This document shows positions 9,120-19,304 of a stretch of 64,000 bases of DNA, one piece after another (position 1 is the stretch's first letter; each line of letters opens with the position of its first letter). The notes beneath the pieces are model-generated. The model was not told where the DNA came from, ran no database searches, and was given only the letters and a program-made list of their open reading frames with translations. Source of the DNA: Campylobacterota bacterium (GTDB lineage: Bacteria > Campylobacterota > Campylobacteria > Campylobacterales > Sulfurimonadaceae); NCBI GenBank assembly GCA_040752835.1, contig JBFMGG010000006.1, forward strand, positions 234,674 to 298,673, in the 5' to 3' direction. The position numbers were made by a program, and so were the translations under genes.

Positions 9120-10157
9120 ATGCTATTCAACAAACTTATCGGAATGTTTTCAAATGACCTCTCCATCGACTTGGGGACTGCTAATACGCTCGTCATTTCC
9201 AAAGGACGCGGAATCATCATCAACGAACCCTCCGTCGTTGCGGTAAAAACCGAAAAATACGGTCAGCAAAAAGTTCTCGCCGTCGGGCGCGAAGCCAAAG
9301 AGATGGTCGGGAAAACTCCCGGGAATATCAAAGCGATCCGTCCGATGAAAGACGGGGTCATCGCCGACTTCGACATGACCGAAAAAATGATCCGTAAATT
9401 CATCGAAAAAGCGCACGGCCGCAGCAGCCTCATCAGTCCGCGCATCATCATCTGCGTCCCTTACGGTCTGACGCAGGTCGAGCGTAAAGCGGTCCGCGAA
9501 TCGGCCATGAGCGCCGGTGCACGCGAAGTGTATCTGATCGACGAACCGATGGCCGCCGCGATCGGAGCGGGGATCGACATCCGCGAACCCAAAGGGAACA
9601 TCGTCGTCGACATCGGCGGAGGGACGACCGAAATCGGCGTTATCTCGCTGGGCGGCCTCGTCCTGTGCCGCTCGATCCGTATCGCGGGAGACAAAATCGA
9701 CCGCGCCATCATGGATTACGTCAAACGCAAATACAACCTCCTCATCGGTGAGCGTATTGCCGAAGACATCAAGATCAATATCGGTACGGCAATGCCGCTG
9801 CATCAGGAACTCAAAATGATCATCAACGGCCGCGACCAGGTCGAAGGGCTTCTGACGTCGATCGAACTGACCAGCGAAGATGCCCGCGAAGCGATGCGCG
9901 AGCCGCTCAAAGAGATCCTTGAAGCGGTACGTGACGTGTTGGAGAACATGCCGCCCGATCTTGCCGGGGACATCGTCAACAACGGGGTCATCCTCACCGG
10001 CGGCGGCGCATTGATCCGCCAGCTTGACAAATACATTTCCGAAATCATCAAAATCCCGGTATACGTCGCCGACGAGCCTCTGCTGTGCGTCGCCCGCGGT
10101 ACCGGACGCGCACTCGAGGAGATCGACCAACTCCACGAACTGTTCGATAATGAATAA
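9120..10157 (+). CDS. mreB: Rod-shape protein MreB
   Basis: Bacterial actin that positions the elongation cell-wall machinery. 345 residues, with the actin-fold phosphate loops DLGTANTLV near the start and DIGGGTTEIGVISLGG in the middle, plus the adenosine motif ILTGGGALI near the C-terminus. The gene is 8 bp downstream of clpX and overlaps mreC by 8 bp. Its presence indicates a rod or curved-rod cell with lateral wall growth. Confidence 0.96.
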   Translation: MLFNKLIGMFSNDLSIDLGTANTLVISKGRGIIINEPSVVAVKTEKYGQQKVLAVGREAKEMVGKTPGNIKAIRPMKDGVIADFDMTEKMIRKFIEKAHGRSSLISPRIIICVPYGLTQVERKAVRESAMSAGAREVYLIDEPMAAAIGAGIDIREPKGNIVVDIGGGTTEIGVISLGGLVLCRSIRIAGDKIDRAIMDYVKRKYNLLIGERIAEDIKINIGTAMPLHQELKMIINGRDQVEGLLTSIELTSEDAREAMREPLKEILEAVRDVLENMPPDLAGDIVNNGVILTGGGALIRQLDKYISEIIKIPVYVADEPLLCVARGTGRALEEIDQLHELFDNE

Positions 10158-10911
10158 ACAAAAGCTGAGTCTCATTCTCCTGCTGGCCCTCGCGGTCGGC
10201 GGAGCCCTGTACTTTACCGGACTGCTCCAATCCCCGATTCTCCGCCTGACATCCGCTCTCAAACTTTCCTATCATCAAGGAACCGAAAACGTCGCGCACG
10301 CGATCGAGGAACATTTCGACCAGCAACGCACGATTATGGACCTGCGGGAGAAAAACCGCTTTTACGAGACGGAACTCCTTTCGCTGCACCAGGTGGCGGA
10401 CGAATACCAAAAACTCCTCATTGAGCACAACAGTACGATGCAAACCGACGCAAACGTATCCCTCGTCCGCGCCCTTTCGTACGTCCGCTTCGGCGATCCG
10501 CATAAACTCTGGATCGAAATGAGCGGGTTCAATCCCCGCTCGGTCTACGGGCTTTTGTACCGGGGTTACGCGGCGGGGATCGTCGTCTCGAACAACGGAC
10601 GGGCGATGGCTTTGCTCAACGGCGACGCGAAAAGCTCCTATGCCGTAAACGTCGGTGCCAACATGGCCCCCGGCATCGTCCGGGGGAACAACAGCAAGCG
10701 GCTGATCGTCGAATTCATCCCGACATGGATCCCCATCGCGGTAGGCGACGAAGTGTTGACGTCGGGTCTTGACAAAATTTTCCTTGCGGGGCTCAAAGTC
10801 GGGAAAGTCGTCTCGATTTCCAAAGCGCAAGGGTACCAGAGCGCCGTCGTCGAACCCTACTTTTACGGCAAGAATCCCGCCTATTTTCACGTCATCACGA
10901 AGGTCAGATAA
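10150..10911 (+). CDS. mreC: Rod-shape-determining protein MreC
   Basis: About 253-residue inner-membrane protein with a large periplasmic part that links MreB to the murein synthases. The N-terminal membrane anchor (KLSLILLLALAVGGALYFTG) is followed by a coiled coil (about 50-90) and the beta-rich MreC domain (FGDPHKLWIEMSGF, GDEVLTSGLDKIFLAGLKVGKV). I take the ATG at 10150 because it yields the expected anchor and overlaps the mreB stop; the in-frame ATG at 10024 lies inside mreB. Confidence 0.93.
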   Translation: MNKQKLSLILLLALAVGGALYFTGLLQSPILRLTSALKLSYHQGTENVAHAIEEHFDQQRTIMDLREKNRFYETELLSLHQVADEYQKLLIEHNSTMQTDANVSLVRALSYVRFGDPHKLWIEMSGFNPRSVYGLLYRGYAAGIVVSNNGRAMALLNGDAKSSYAVNVGANMAPGIVRGNNSKRLIVEFIPTWIPIAVGDEVLTSGLDKIFLAGLKVGKVVSISKAQGYQSAVVEPYFYGKNPAYFHVITKVR

Positions 10912-10934
10912 TCCGATTTTAAGTGCCTTTGCCC

Positions 10935-10940
10935 TATAAT
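10935..10940 (+). promoter_or_regulatory. -10 element for carB
   Basis: TATAAT 28 nt before the carB ATG at 10969, followed by GAGGGG as RBS. The preceding sequence has no convincing -35, as is usual in this phylum. Confidence 0.55.
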
Positions 10941-10968
10941 ATACAAATTTTTTGTATGAGGGGTCTCA

Positions 10969-13900
10969 ATGCCAAAACGCGACGACATCAAAACGATATT
11001 ACTCATCGGATCAGGCCCGATCGTCATCGGTCAAGCCTGCGAATTCGACTATTCCGGAACACAGGCGGTTAAAACGCTCAAAGAGCTCGGATACCGCGTC
11101 GTTTTGATCAACTCCAATCCGGCAACCATTATGACCGACCCCGAATTTGCCGACCGTACCTACATCGAACCGATCAAACCCGAAATCATCGCCGAAATCA
11201 TCAAAAAAGAGAACGTCGACGCGATCCTGCCGACGATGGGAGGACAAACCGCCCTCAACGCAGCGATGCAGATGTATGAGAAAGGGATGCTCGAGGGGAT
11301 CGAATTCCTCGGTGCGAACCCCGCGGCGATCAAAAAAGGAGAAGACCGCCAGGCATTCAAAGAGGCGATGATCAAAATCGGAATGGACCTCCCGATCTCC
11401 CGTTACGCCTACAACATGGATGAAGCGCTCGCGGCGGCCGAAGCGATCGGGTTCCCGATCATCATCCGCGCTTCCTACACCCTTGCGGGGGGCGGAAGCG
11501 GCGTCGCCTACAACATTGACGAATTCAAGATCCTCGCACAGCGCGGTCTGGACGAATCGCCCATCACCGAAATCCTGATCGAGGAATCGCTTCTGGGGTG
11601 GAAAGAGTACGAGATGGAGGTTATCCGCGACCGTAACGACAACTGCATCATCGTCTGTTCGATCGAAAACCTCGATCCCATGGGCGTCCACACGGGGGAC
11701 TCGATCACGATCGCCCCGGCACTCACCCTCACCGACAAAGAATATCAGCGGATGCGCGACGCGAGCTTCGCGATCCTGCGTGAAATCGGCGTCGATACGG
11801 GCGGATCAAACGTCCAGTTCTCCGTCAACCCCAAAACGGGGCGCATGATCGTCATCGAAATGAACCCCCGCGTATCGCGCTCCTCGGCGCTCGCTTCCAA
11901 AGCGACGGGCTACCCGATCGCGAAAGTCGCGACGCTGCTGGCCGTCGGGTTCACCCTTGATGAGATTACCAACGATATTACCGGCACCCCCGCGGCGTTC
12001 GAACCGGTCATCGACTACATCGTCACCAAACTTCCCCGTTTCACTTTCGAAAAATTCCCCGAAGCCGAGTCGACGCTGACGACGAGCATGAAATCGGTCG
12101 GAGAAGCAATGGCCATCGGGCGCACCTTCAAAGAGTCGGTCCAAAAAGCTCTCTGTTCTCTTGAGACCGGGCTGTGCGGCTTTGATCCGATCAGTGCCGA
12201 TCCCGAATTCATCAAACACGAAATCCGCCGCCCCAACGCCGAGCGGATCCTCTACGTCGCGCAGGGCTTCCGTATGGGACTCAGCGTCGAAGAGATCTTC
12301 GAACTTTCCAAAATCGATCCATGGTTCCTGAACCAGATCGAAGAGATCGTCGCTCAGGAGGCGAACGTAACGGTTGCCACCCTCTCTGATGAAGCACAGC
12401 TTCGCCGGTTGAAAACCGAAGGTTTTTCGGACAAGATGATTGCGAAACTGATTGCCCAAAACGGCGGAAGCGCGACGGAACTCGACGTCTACAACGCCCG
12501 AAAAGCGCTTGGAATCGCTTTTGAGTACAACGAAGTCGATACGTGTGCGGCCGAATTCGGTTCGCTGACGCCGTATCTGTATTCGACCACCAACATCACC
12601 CGCCTGGGCCTCCAGGCTCCCCGGGCAAGCGACAAGAAAAAAGTGATGATCCTCGGAGGCGGACCGAACCGCATCGGGCAGGGAATCGAATTCGACTATT
12701 GCTGCGTCCACGCCTCGTTCGCTCTCAAAGAGATGGGGATCGAGACGATCATGGTCAACTGTAATCCCGAAACCGTCTCAACCGATTACGATACCTCCGA
12801 CGTCCTCTACTTCGAACCGATCGATTTTGAGCACGTCCGCTCCATCGTCGAGGCGGAACAGCCCGATGGGATCATCGTCCATTTCGGCGGTCAGACGCCG
12901 CTCAAACTCGCCAACTCTCTCCACGCCATCGGCGCCAAAATCGCCGGAACCTCCGCTGAAGTGATCGACCTGGCGGAAAACCGCGAGAAATTCTCGGCTT
13001 TCGTCGTCGAAAAAGGGCTCAAACAGCCCGAAAACGGCCTTTCAATGACGAAAGAAGGGGCGTTTGAAATCGCCCAGCGGCTGGGCTATCCCGTCCTCGT
13101 CCGCCCTTCTTACGTTCTGGGAGGACGCGCGATGCGGATCGTCTACAACGAAGACGAGCTGCGCACCTACATGGACGTCGCCGTATCGGTCAGTAACGAC
13201 TCTCCCGTTCTCGTCGACAAATTCCTCGATCAGGCGGTCGAACTCGACGTCGATGCGATCAGCGACGGTACCGAGGTCTACATCGGTTCGGTCATGCAAC
13301 ACATCGAAGAAGCCGGTATCCATTCGGGCGACAGCGCGTGTTCGCTTCCCCCGGTAGGACTCACCCCCGAGCTCAAAGCGCAGGTTGAAGCGCAGACCAA
13401 AACGATCGCCCTCGGACTCGGCGTCATCGGTCTTCTCAATATCCAGTACGCGATCTATCAAAACGAAATCTACCTGATCGAAGTCAACCCGCGTGCTTCA
13501 CGTACGGTTCCTTTCGTCTCCAAAGCGACGGGAATGCCGCTGGCGAAAGTCGCGACGCGGGTCATGATGGGTGAAAAACTCCGCGACGCCCTCAAATACT
13601 ACGACCATTACAACATCGTCATGGAAGAGAACGGATTGCTCAAACCGCGCCTCAAAGGGCACGTTGCGATCAAAGAGGCGGTTTTCCCGTTCAACAAACT
13701 CTACGGTGCCGACCTCGTCCTCTCTCCGGAGATGAAATCAACCGGGGAAGTCATGGGGATCAGCGCCAACTTCGGTGTCAGTTTTGCCAAAAGCCAGCTC
13801 GCGGCGGGCAATAAAATCCCGACGTCGGGCACCTGCTTTTTATCGTTCATCGACAGTGACAAGAAACACGCGCCCGAAATCGCCCGCGGCCTTCACCGGC

Positions 13901-14226
13901 AGGGGTTCCGACTGATCGCGACGCGTGGAACCCAAAAGATCATCGAAGCTGCGGGAATTCCGTGCGAAGCGGTTCTCAAAATCTCCGAAGGGCGTCCGAA
14001 CATCGAAGACGTCATGAAAAACGGGGAGATCGCCCTGGCGATTAATACCTCCGACAACCAAACGGCCAAAAAAGACGCCGAGCAGATCCGTCAGATCGTC
14101 CTGCGTATGGGGATCCCCTATTTCACCACCCTCAGCGCGGCACGCGCGGCCATCGAAGCGATGGGACACATGAGCGACGAGAGCTGGATGTCTCCCAACG
14201 CGCTTCAAGACTACCTCCGCTCGTAA
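10969..14226 (+). CDS. carB: Carbamoyl-phosphate synthase large subunit
   Basis: 1085-residue large subunit that makes carbamoyl phosphate for arginine and pyrimidine synthesis. It is an internal duplication: two ATP-grasp halves begin with [25 protein letters not shown] and [23 protein letters not shown], then an MGS-like allosteric domain near the C-terminus ([23 protein letters not shown]). Length matches the family. carA is not adjacent in this window. The Sua5-like gene starts 1 bp after the stop, so the two are probably co-transcribed. Confidence 0.96.
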   Translation: MPKRDDIKTILLIGSGPIVIGQACEFDYSGTQAVKTLKELGYRVVLINSNPATIMTDPEFADRTYIEPIKPEIIAEIIKKENVDAILPTMGGQTALNAAMQMYEKGMLEGIEFLGANPAAIKKGEDRQAFKEAMIKIGMDLPISRYAYNMDEALAAAEAIGFPIIIRASYTLAGGGSGVAYNIDEFKILAQRGLDESPITEILIEESLLGWKEYEMEVIRDRNDNCIIVCSIENLDPMGVHTGDSITIAPALTLTDKEYQRMRDASFAILREIGVDTGGSNVQFSVNPKTGRMIVIEMNPRVSRSSALASKATGYPIAKVATLLAVGFTLDEITNDITGTPAAFEPVIDYIVTKLPRFTFEKFPEAESTLTTSMKSVGEAMAIGRTFKESVQKALCSLETGLCGFDPISADPEFIKHEIRRPNAERILYVAQGFRMGLSVEEIFELSKIDPWFLNQIEEIVAQEANVTVATLSDEAQLRRLKTEGFSDKMIAKLIAQNGGSATELDVYNARKALGIAFEYNEVDTCAAEFGSLTPYLYSTTNITRLGLQAPRASDKKKVMILGGGPNRIGQGIEFDYCCVHASFALKEMGIETIMVNCNPETVSTDYDTSDVLYFEPIDFEHVRSIVEAEQPDGIIVHFGGQTPLKLANSLHAIGAKIAGTSAEVIDLAENREKFSAFVVEKGLKQPENGLSMTKEGAFEIAQRLGYPVLVRPSYVLGGRAMRIVYNEDELRTYMDVAVSVSNDSPVLVDKFLDQAVELDVDAISDGTEVYIGSVMQHIEEAGIHSGDSACSLPPVGLTPELKAQVEAQTKTIALGLGVIGLLNIQYAIYQNEIYLIEVNPRASRTVPFVSKATGMPLAKVATRVMMGEKLRDALKYYDHYNIVMEENGLLKPRLKGHVAIKEAVFPFNKLYGADLVLSPEMKSTGEVMGISANFGVSFAKSQLAAGNKIPTSGTCFLSFIDSDKKHAPEIARGLHRQGFRLIATRGTQKIIEAAGIPCEAVLKISEGRPNIEDVMKNGEIALAINTSDNQTAKKDAEQIRQIVLRMGIPYFTTLSAARAAIEAMGHMSDESWMSPNALQDYLRS

Positions 14227-14227
14227 C

Positions 14228-14656
14228 ATGAGCGTCTATCTCGCGCAAACCGACACGACCGTCGGTTTTCTCTCCCAGAATTCCGAGCGCCTTTTTGAAG
14301 CCAAAGGGCGCGATCAGAACAAACCGTTTTTAAAAGTCTTCTGCGAGCTGCGTGTTCTCCGGGCGCAATTACGCGTTCCGCTCTTTCACCGACGGCGTGT
14401 CCGCCACGCGCGAAAAACCACTTTCATCGTCAAAAACCAGGCGTTCCGCTACGTTACCGACGCCGAACATGCCCGGCTAATCGATCGGCACGGATGGTTT
14501 TATTCCACTTCGGCCAATGCCAGCGGGGCTTCGTTCGATCCCGATTTTTGCCGGTCGAGAGCCGACCGGATCGTCGAAGACGCACGGGGTTTAAGCGAAC
14601 AGCCTTCCTCAAAAATTTACCGTTTGGGCCGCAACCGGCTCAGGCGGATACGATAA
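14228..14656 (+). CDS. Short Sua5/YciO/YrdC-family protein
   Basis: 142-residue protein with the YrdC-fold signature at both ends: VYLAQTDTTVGFLSQN near the N-terminus and FYSTSANASGASFD near residue 97. The family makes threonylcarbamoyl-AMP for the t6A modification of tRNA. It is shorter than typical TsaC (about 190 residues) and resembles the abbreviated campylobacterotal version. Directly follows carB with a 1-bp gap. Enzymatic competence is not certain because of the reduced length. Confidence 0.75.
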   Translation: MSVYLAQTDTTVGFLSQNSERLFEAKGRDQNKPFLKVFCELRVLRAQLRVPLFHRRRVRHARKTTFIVKNQAFRYVTDAEHARLIDRHGWFYSTSANASGASFDPDFCRSRADRIVEDARGLSEQPSSKIYRLGRNRLRRIR

Positions 14657-14675
14657 CCATAACACAGGAGTAACC

Positions 14676-15266
14676 ATGAAACACGTATTGAATGCCAAAT
14701 CCGCTTTTCTGGGCTCATTCGGGCTCATCCTCGTCAATGCCCTCACCGGATGCCAAAGCGCTCCCGAAGAACAGAGTGCGACAGAGCAGGCGCAGGCCCA
14801 GAACAAGTTCCTCGTCGTCGAACAGCTTACCAACGGAAAATACGTCATCGTCGAAGAGATGCCGACAGAGGGACCCAGCCGCGCGATCATCCGTGAAACG
14901 GACGAAAACGGCACCGTCCACGAACGCGTCCTCACCGAAGCGGAGATGAAAACGCTGGCCGATCAGGAATACAAAAAAATGGAAGCCGGACAATCCGAGC
15001 TCAATGCCGAGCCCTCAGGCGAAGGGATGGGGCTGGCCGGAACGATCCTCGCCGCAGCCGGGGGGGCGTTGCTTGGGAACATGATCGGAAACGCCCTGAT
15101 GAATAACGCGAACGTCCGCAAACATCAGGACATGTCGAACCGTTCGGGCTATTACCGCTCGACGTCGGGCGCTGCCCCGACCTCGACCGGATCGACTCAG
15201 AAAAAAAGTTACTTCGGCAATACCGCCTCTTCGTCGACGACTTCCAGCAGCAGCTACGGAGGCTGA
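14676..15266 (+). CDS. UPF0323-family lipoprotein
   Basis: 196-residue predicted lipoprotein. The signal peptide ends in a lipobox (VNALTGC), so Cys is acylated and the protein is membrane-anchored on the periplasmic side. Two conserved blocks follow (NKFLVVEQLTNGKYVIVEEMPTEG and the glycine-rich segment GMGLAGTILAAAGGALLGNMIGNALM), then a low-complexity Ser/Thr/Gly tail. This matches the UPF0323 family of Helicobacter and relatives. It lies 4 bp before the ATP-grasp gene, an arrangement like E. coli ygiB-ygiC. Confidence 0.85.
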   Translation: MKHVLNAKSAFLGSFGLILVNALTGCQSAPEEQSATEQAQAQNKFLVVEQLTNGKYVIVEEMPTEGPSRAIIRETDENGTVHERVLTEAEMKTLADQEYKKMEAGQSELNAEPSGEGMGLAGTILAAAGGALLGNMIGNALMNNANVRKHQDMSNRSGYYRSTSGAAPTSTGSTQKKSYFGNTASSSTTSSSSYGG

Positions 15267-15270
15267 GGGT

Positions 15271-16449
15271 ATGGTTACACTCGAAAAAGTCACCCCCATC
15301 GACGACCGGGTCCTGGAGCAGATCGGTTTTCACTGGCATACCGACGCTGAGGCGGGCAAATACGTCGCCGATGAGCTCGTGGTCGTGACCGACGCCGAAG
15401 CCGAAGCCTACTACGAAGCGGCCAACGAGCTCTACGACATGTACGCGACCGCCGCGCAACACGTCATCGACAATAACCTGTTTTTCGAACTCGGAATCCC
15501 CTTCAATCTGGTCGAAACGATCAAGAAAAGCTGGGAGAACGACGTTCACTGGCATCTCTACGGGCGCTTCGACCTCGCCGGGGGAATCGGCGGGGCACCG
15601 ATCAAACTGATCGAGTTCAACGCCGATACCCCGACCGCCCTATTCGAAACGGCGATCATCCAATGGGCGATCCTCAAACACAACCGCATGAACGAAGAAC
15701 GGCAGTTTAACAACGTTTATGCGGCCATCAGCGACAATTTCCGCCGCCTCGTCACCCTGTTCGACGACCCCGCGCTGTTCGAACGTCATTACGAAGGGTG
15801 GCAAATCCTCTTTAGCGCGATGAGCGGCAATATCGAGGAAGAGCAGACGGTCAGGCTACTGCAGCAGATGGCGATCGATGCGGGATTCGCAACCGGATTC
15901 GAACCGCTCGGCGGCGTCAAATTCGACGACGAGGGAATCTACGACAGCACCGAAACCCCTTATGAGTATTGGTTCAAACTGTTTCCGTGGGAAGACATCG
16001 CCATCGAAGAGCCCGAACTCGCGACCCAGCTTCAGACAATCATGCTCAACCAAAAGGCGATTATCCTCAATCCCGCCTATACCCTGCTGTTCCAATCGAA
16101 AGGGATGATGAAAATCCTGTGCGACCTCTTCCCCGATTCGCCGTACCTTCTCAAAACTTCCTTCGAACCGCTCAAGGGAGTTCCGTACGTCGAGAAACGG
16201 ATGTTCGGGCGCGAGGGAGCGAACGTCAAAATCCTTGATATCTCCGGAAACGTTACCGCTTCCCATGACGGTCCCTACGCCAATTTCAAACCGATCTACC
16301 AAGAATACGTCGAATTCCCCCGCGATACGCGGGGGAACGCCTACCAGGCGGGAGTGTTCTTCGCGTACGAGGCGTGCGGCCTCGGGTTCCGCCGAGGGGG
16401 AGACATTCTGGACAACCTCTCCAAATTCGTGGGACACGTCCTGCGATGA
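15271..16449 (+). CDS. Glutathionylspermidine-synthase-like ATP-grasp protein
   Basis: 392-residue member of the glutathionylspermidine synthase C-terminal/YgiC family, an ATP-grasp ligase. Characteristic pieces are WENDVHWHLYGRFDLAGG, IKLIEFNADTPTALFE, PAYTLLFQSKGMMKIL, LLKTSFEPL and MFGREGANV. The real substrate of these single-domain homologues is not established. It is sandwiched between the lipoprotein and a small ferredoxin-like gene, with a 4-bp overlap to the latter, so the three form one operon. Confidence 0.85.
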   Translation: MVTLEKVTPIDDRVLEQIGFHWHTDAEAGKYVADELVVVTDAEAEAYYEAANELYDMYATAAQHVIDNNLFFELGIPFNLVETIKKSWENDVHWHLYGRFDLAGGIGGAPIKLIEFNADTPTALFETAIIQWAILKHNRMNEERQFNNVYAAISDNFRRLVTLFDDPALFERHYEGWQILFSAMSGNIEEEQTVRLLQQMAIDAGFATGFEPLGGVKFDDEGIYDSTETPYEYWFKLFPWEDIAIEEPELATQLQTIMLNQKAIILNPAYTLLFQSKGMMKILCDLFPDSPYLLKTSFEPLKGVPYVEKRMFGREGANVKILDISGNVTASHDGPYANFKPIYQEYVEFPRDTRGNAYQAGVFFAYEACGLGFRRGGDILDNLSKFVGHVLR

Positions 16450-16649
16450 TCGTCTGCGCCTGCCGAAGCGTCACGCTCGAAGAGATCATCGAAGCGATGG
16501 AACGCCACGGCAACGACGCAGAAACGATCCAAAGCATCACCTGCGTCGGGCAGGGATGCACCGAATGCCTCGACCCCGCCTGCAGCGACGTCGATCTCCC
16601 TTTCCCCTATGCGCTCCTGAACGCCGAAGCAATCCTGAAAAGGTCCTGA
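16446..16649 (+). CDS. BFD-like [2Fe-2S] small protein
   Basis: 67-residue protein with CAC at residues 4-6 and C33, C38, C41 (ITCVGQGCTEC), the pattern of the bacterioferritin-associated ferredoxin (BFD) [2Fe-2S] domain. I take the ATG at 16446 because the domain begins there and overlaps the upstream stop by 4 bp (ATGA). An upstream in-frame ATG at 16374 lies within the ATP-grasp gene. Its redox partner is unknown. Confidence 0.8.
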   Translation: MIVCACRSVTLEEIIEAMERHGNDAETIQSITCVGQGCTECLDPACSDVDLPFPYALLNAEAILKRS

Positions 16650-16652
16650 CCC

Positions 16653-17447
16653 CTATCGAACCTCTTTGCGGTTCATGCGCGCCTGCACGTCGTTTGAAAT
16701 ATTCATCAGCGCAAACGTCACGATAAAGATCATCAGCCCCGGAAAGAAACTCACCCACCACGCGATGTCGATCACCTCTTTGCCCGTACTGAGGATACTC
16801 CCCCAGCTCATCTGCGGCGGCGTGATCCCCAGTCCCAGAAACGACAATCCCGATTCGGCCAGGATCGCCCCCCCTACCCCGAACGTAAAACTGACCAGAA
16901 CGATCGGTGAAAGCAGCGGGGCATAATATTTCAATATGATCCTGAGCGGGTTGACCCCCGCGATGCGTAAAATGCGGATAAACGGTTTTGAGGAGATCGC
17001 GAAACTCTCCGAACGGATCAGTCGCGCGGTGCTCATCCATCCCGTTACCGAAATGATCACGATCAGCACCCAGATCGACGCGTTGACGTAGCTGACCAGT
17101 GTCAGCAGCAAAAACAGGGTCGGAAACGTCAGGAACAAATCGACGACGACAATAAAAAGCTTGTCGAACCCGCCCCGCAACAGTGCGGCGCTTACCCCGT
17201 ACATCAGCCCGATAAAAGTCGAAAAAAGAGCGCTCCCCAGGCCGATCAGCAGCGAGACCTGCCCACCCTCCATCAAGCGCGCGAGCATGTCCCGCCCCAA
17301 ACGGTCGGTGCCGAACCAGTAGGCCGACGAGGGGGGAAGGAGAATGGCATTCGGATTGAAATACTGCGGATCGACCGTATAGAAAAAAGGGCCGAGAAAA
17401 GAAAAAAGGATGACCCCCGCGAGGGAGACCATGCTAAAGAGGGGCAT
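16653..17447 (-). CDS. DppC/OppC-type ABC transporter permease
   Basis: 264-residue inner-membrane permease of a peptide/nickel-type ABC importer. It shows an N-terminal helix, then the OppC-like stretch FGTDRLGRDMLARLMEG, several helices, and the EAA loop that contacts the ATPase (ILAESGLSFLGLG). The partner permease, ATPases and binding protein are not in the window, so the gene is an orphan here. Its ATG overlaps the flgK stop (TAATG), so it is probably transcribed with the flagellar genes, which is an odd context. Convergent with the ferredoxin-like gene. Confidence 0.88.
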   Translation of the reverse strand: MPLFSMVSLAGVILFSFLGPFFYTVDPQYFNPNAILLPPSSAYWFGTDRLGRDMLARLMEGGQVSLLIGLGSALFSTFIGLMYGVSAALLRGGFDKLFIVVVDLFLTFPTLFLLLTLVSYVNASIWVLIVIISVTGWMSTARLIRSESFAISSKPFIRILRIAGVNPLRIILKYYAPLLSPIVLVSFTFGVGGAILAESGLSFLGLGITPPQMSWGSILSTGKEVIDIAWWVSFFPGLMIFIVTFALMNISNDVQARMNRKEVR

Positions 17448-19303
17448 TACTGCTTCAGCCCCAGAAGCGTCTGCATCATCTGATCGATCGTCGTAATGAC
17501 TTTCGCGGCGGCGCCGTAAGAGGTCTGGTAGCGGATGAGATTGGCCATCTCTTCGTCGATGCTCACTTTGGAGATCGAGTCGTGTTCTTGTTTAATCGCA
17601 TTGAATTGCGCCGTAATCGTATCATTGCCAAGAATAACGGAATTCGTCATGGTGCCGACTGTCGTTGCGGTCGAATCGTAAAACCCGTATATCGTGTCGA
17701 TGGTTGCGTTCGAACGGTGCAAAAAGCTGACTTTGGTAAACTGCAATTCGACCATCCCCAGTGCGGTTCCGGCATTCCCGTCTACAGGAGCCTTAAATCC
17801 CCGTATATTGCTAACGTCAGTTTTAATGTCCATGTTCAGATCGATATTTTTGGCACTGTCGCCGTCGAAGAAACGGCTCAGCCCCAATACCCCGGCAAAA
17901 TTGGTGCCGTTGTCTTCGATCGCAAATGTATACCCCTGCTCCGCCAGACCGCTACCCGATATAAAATCGATCCGCAGAATGTTGTCTGCCGTCCCGAACT
18001 GTGTCAAGAGCATATCATCGATGTCGTTCAGCGCATTTCCATCACCCGTATCGTCCTGAACCGCATTGAGCTGCCCTACGATACTGTTTGCCGGAGGAGC
18101 CGGCATCGAACCCATCACCGTCGCATCGTCGATCGTGATCGTACGACGGGCCGCAACATTTCCGTTAATATCGTATACGACGATGTCGAAAGTACCGGCA
18201 CTGAAATTTTTTCCCGTCGTCAACAGCGTGTGCGTATCCGTATACGGCTGCGGTGTCGACTGCATCGACGAAGTTGCACTCTGCGCGTACAGGTTGTTCG
18301 TCGCTTCAATCAATCCTGCGGCAAGAGTATCGAGATTGTCGATCGTCTCTTGTAAAAAGCCGTTTTCAAACTCGCCGTCATCTCCGATGATGGAGCCGCG
18401 CAGCTCGAGTAGAGCACCGATTTTTCCGCCCCGGACATCCTGGGCAAAAGGCATCTGCACTCCGTCTTGACGTTCATAATAGAGCGTATTGAACCCTTTG
18501 GCGCTGCTGGCGCTTTCAATACCGATCGGATGGAAGTTCGAACCGTCGACGATGTTGAAACCGCCCACAAGGATCGTGTAATTCCCCTCTTCTACCGCGA
18601 TATCGCTATCTACGGCGTTGTTGGTCTTGGCACCTTGCACGACCGTTTTCGCCCCCATCAGTTCAGAGAGGGTCATCTCCAACTGACTGCGCTGGTCTCT
18701 AAGGTCGTTGGCGTTGTTGATCCCGCCGGCTTCGGCTTCGTTGATCGATTTGTTCAGTCCCGCAATTTTTTCGGCAATGCGGTTGACCTCTTCCACATTG
18801 ATTTTGATCTGATCGTTCACCGAACTCTGCAGTGCGGCAATTTGATCGCGTGTCTGACTGATATGTTGCGTCATCGTTTGCGCCTGCTGCGCCAATGCCA
18901 CTTTCAACGCACTGTTGCCGGGGTTGTTGGCCAATGCCTGCCATCCGTTGAAATAGTTCTGAAGGTCCGCTTTGATCCCGATGTTGTCAATGTCGGGAAA
19001 ATAGGTGGAGAGTTCTTCGAGATGCTTTTTCATCGTATCCGAATAGGCTTTGGATTGTGCCGTATTGGAATAACGGTTATACACAAACGAATCGAAGATA
19101 CGGACGATTTCGGTGATTTGAGTCCCGTTCCCGCGCTGTCCCGGATCGACGCTGACGGGAAACGCGGTCGACGTCACCACCCGCTGGCGGGAATACCCTT
19201 CGGTTTCGGCGTTGGAAATATTGTGACCAGTCGTATCGATCCCGATCTGGGCGGCATTAAGACCGCTGTAACCGATATGAAGGGCATTGAAGATGGAAGC
19301 CAT
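17447..19303 (-). CDS. flgK: Flagellar hook-associated protein FlgK
   Basis: 618-residue hook-filament junction protein exported by the flagellar type III system. N-terminus SGLNAAQIGIDTTGHNISNAETEGYSRQRV is the conserved rod/hook D0 region, and the C-terminus (EEMANLIRYQTSYGAAAKVITTIDQMMQTLLGL) is the pairing coiled coil. The middle is a variable surface domain. No cleavable signal, as expected. Lies directly after the FlgN-like chaperone gene and flgM. Confidence 0.93.
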   Translation of the reverse strand: MASIFNALHIGYSGLNAAQIGIDTTGHNISNAETEGYSRQRVVTSTAFPVSVDPGQRGNGTQITEIVRIFDSFVYNRYSNTAQSKAYSDTMKKHLEELSTYFPDIDNIGIKADLQNYFNGWQALANNPGNSALKVALAQQAQTMTQHISQTRDQIAALQSSVNDQIKINVEEVNRIAEKIAGLNKSINEAEAGGINNANDLRDQRSQLEMTLSELMGAKTVVQGAKTNNAVDSDIAVEEGNYTILVGGFNIVDGSNFHPIGIESASSAKGFNTLYYERQDGVQMPFAQDVRGGKIGALLELRGSIIGDDGEFENGFLQETIDNLDTLAAGLIEATNNLYAQSATSSMQSTPQPYTDTHTLLTTGKNFSAGTFDIVVYDINGNVAARRTITIDDATVMGSMPAPPANSIVGQLNAVQDDTGDGNALNDIDDMLLTQFGTADNILRIDFISGSGLAEQGYTFAIEDNGTNFAGVLGLSRFFDGDSAKNIDLNMDIKTDVSNIRGFKAPVDGNAGTALGMVELQFTKVSFLHRSNATIDTIYGFYDSTATTVGTMTNSVILGNDTITAQFNAIKQEHDSISKVSIDEEMANLIRYQTSYGAAAKVITTIDQMMQTLLGLKQ

Positions 19304-19304
19304 T

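Noticed and set aside
9150..10262. Leftward open frame of 370 codons
   Set aside because: Antisense shadow of mreB.
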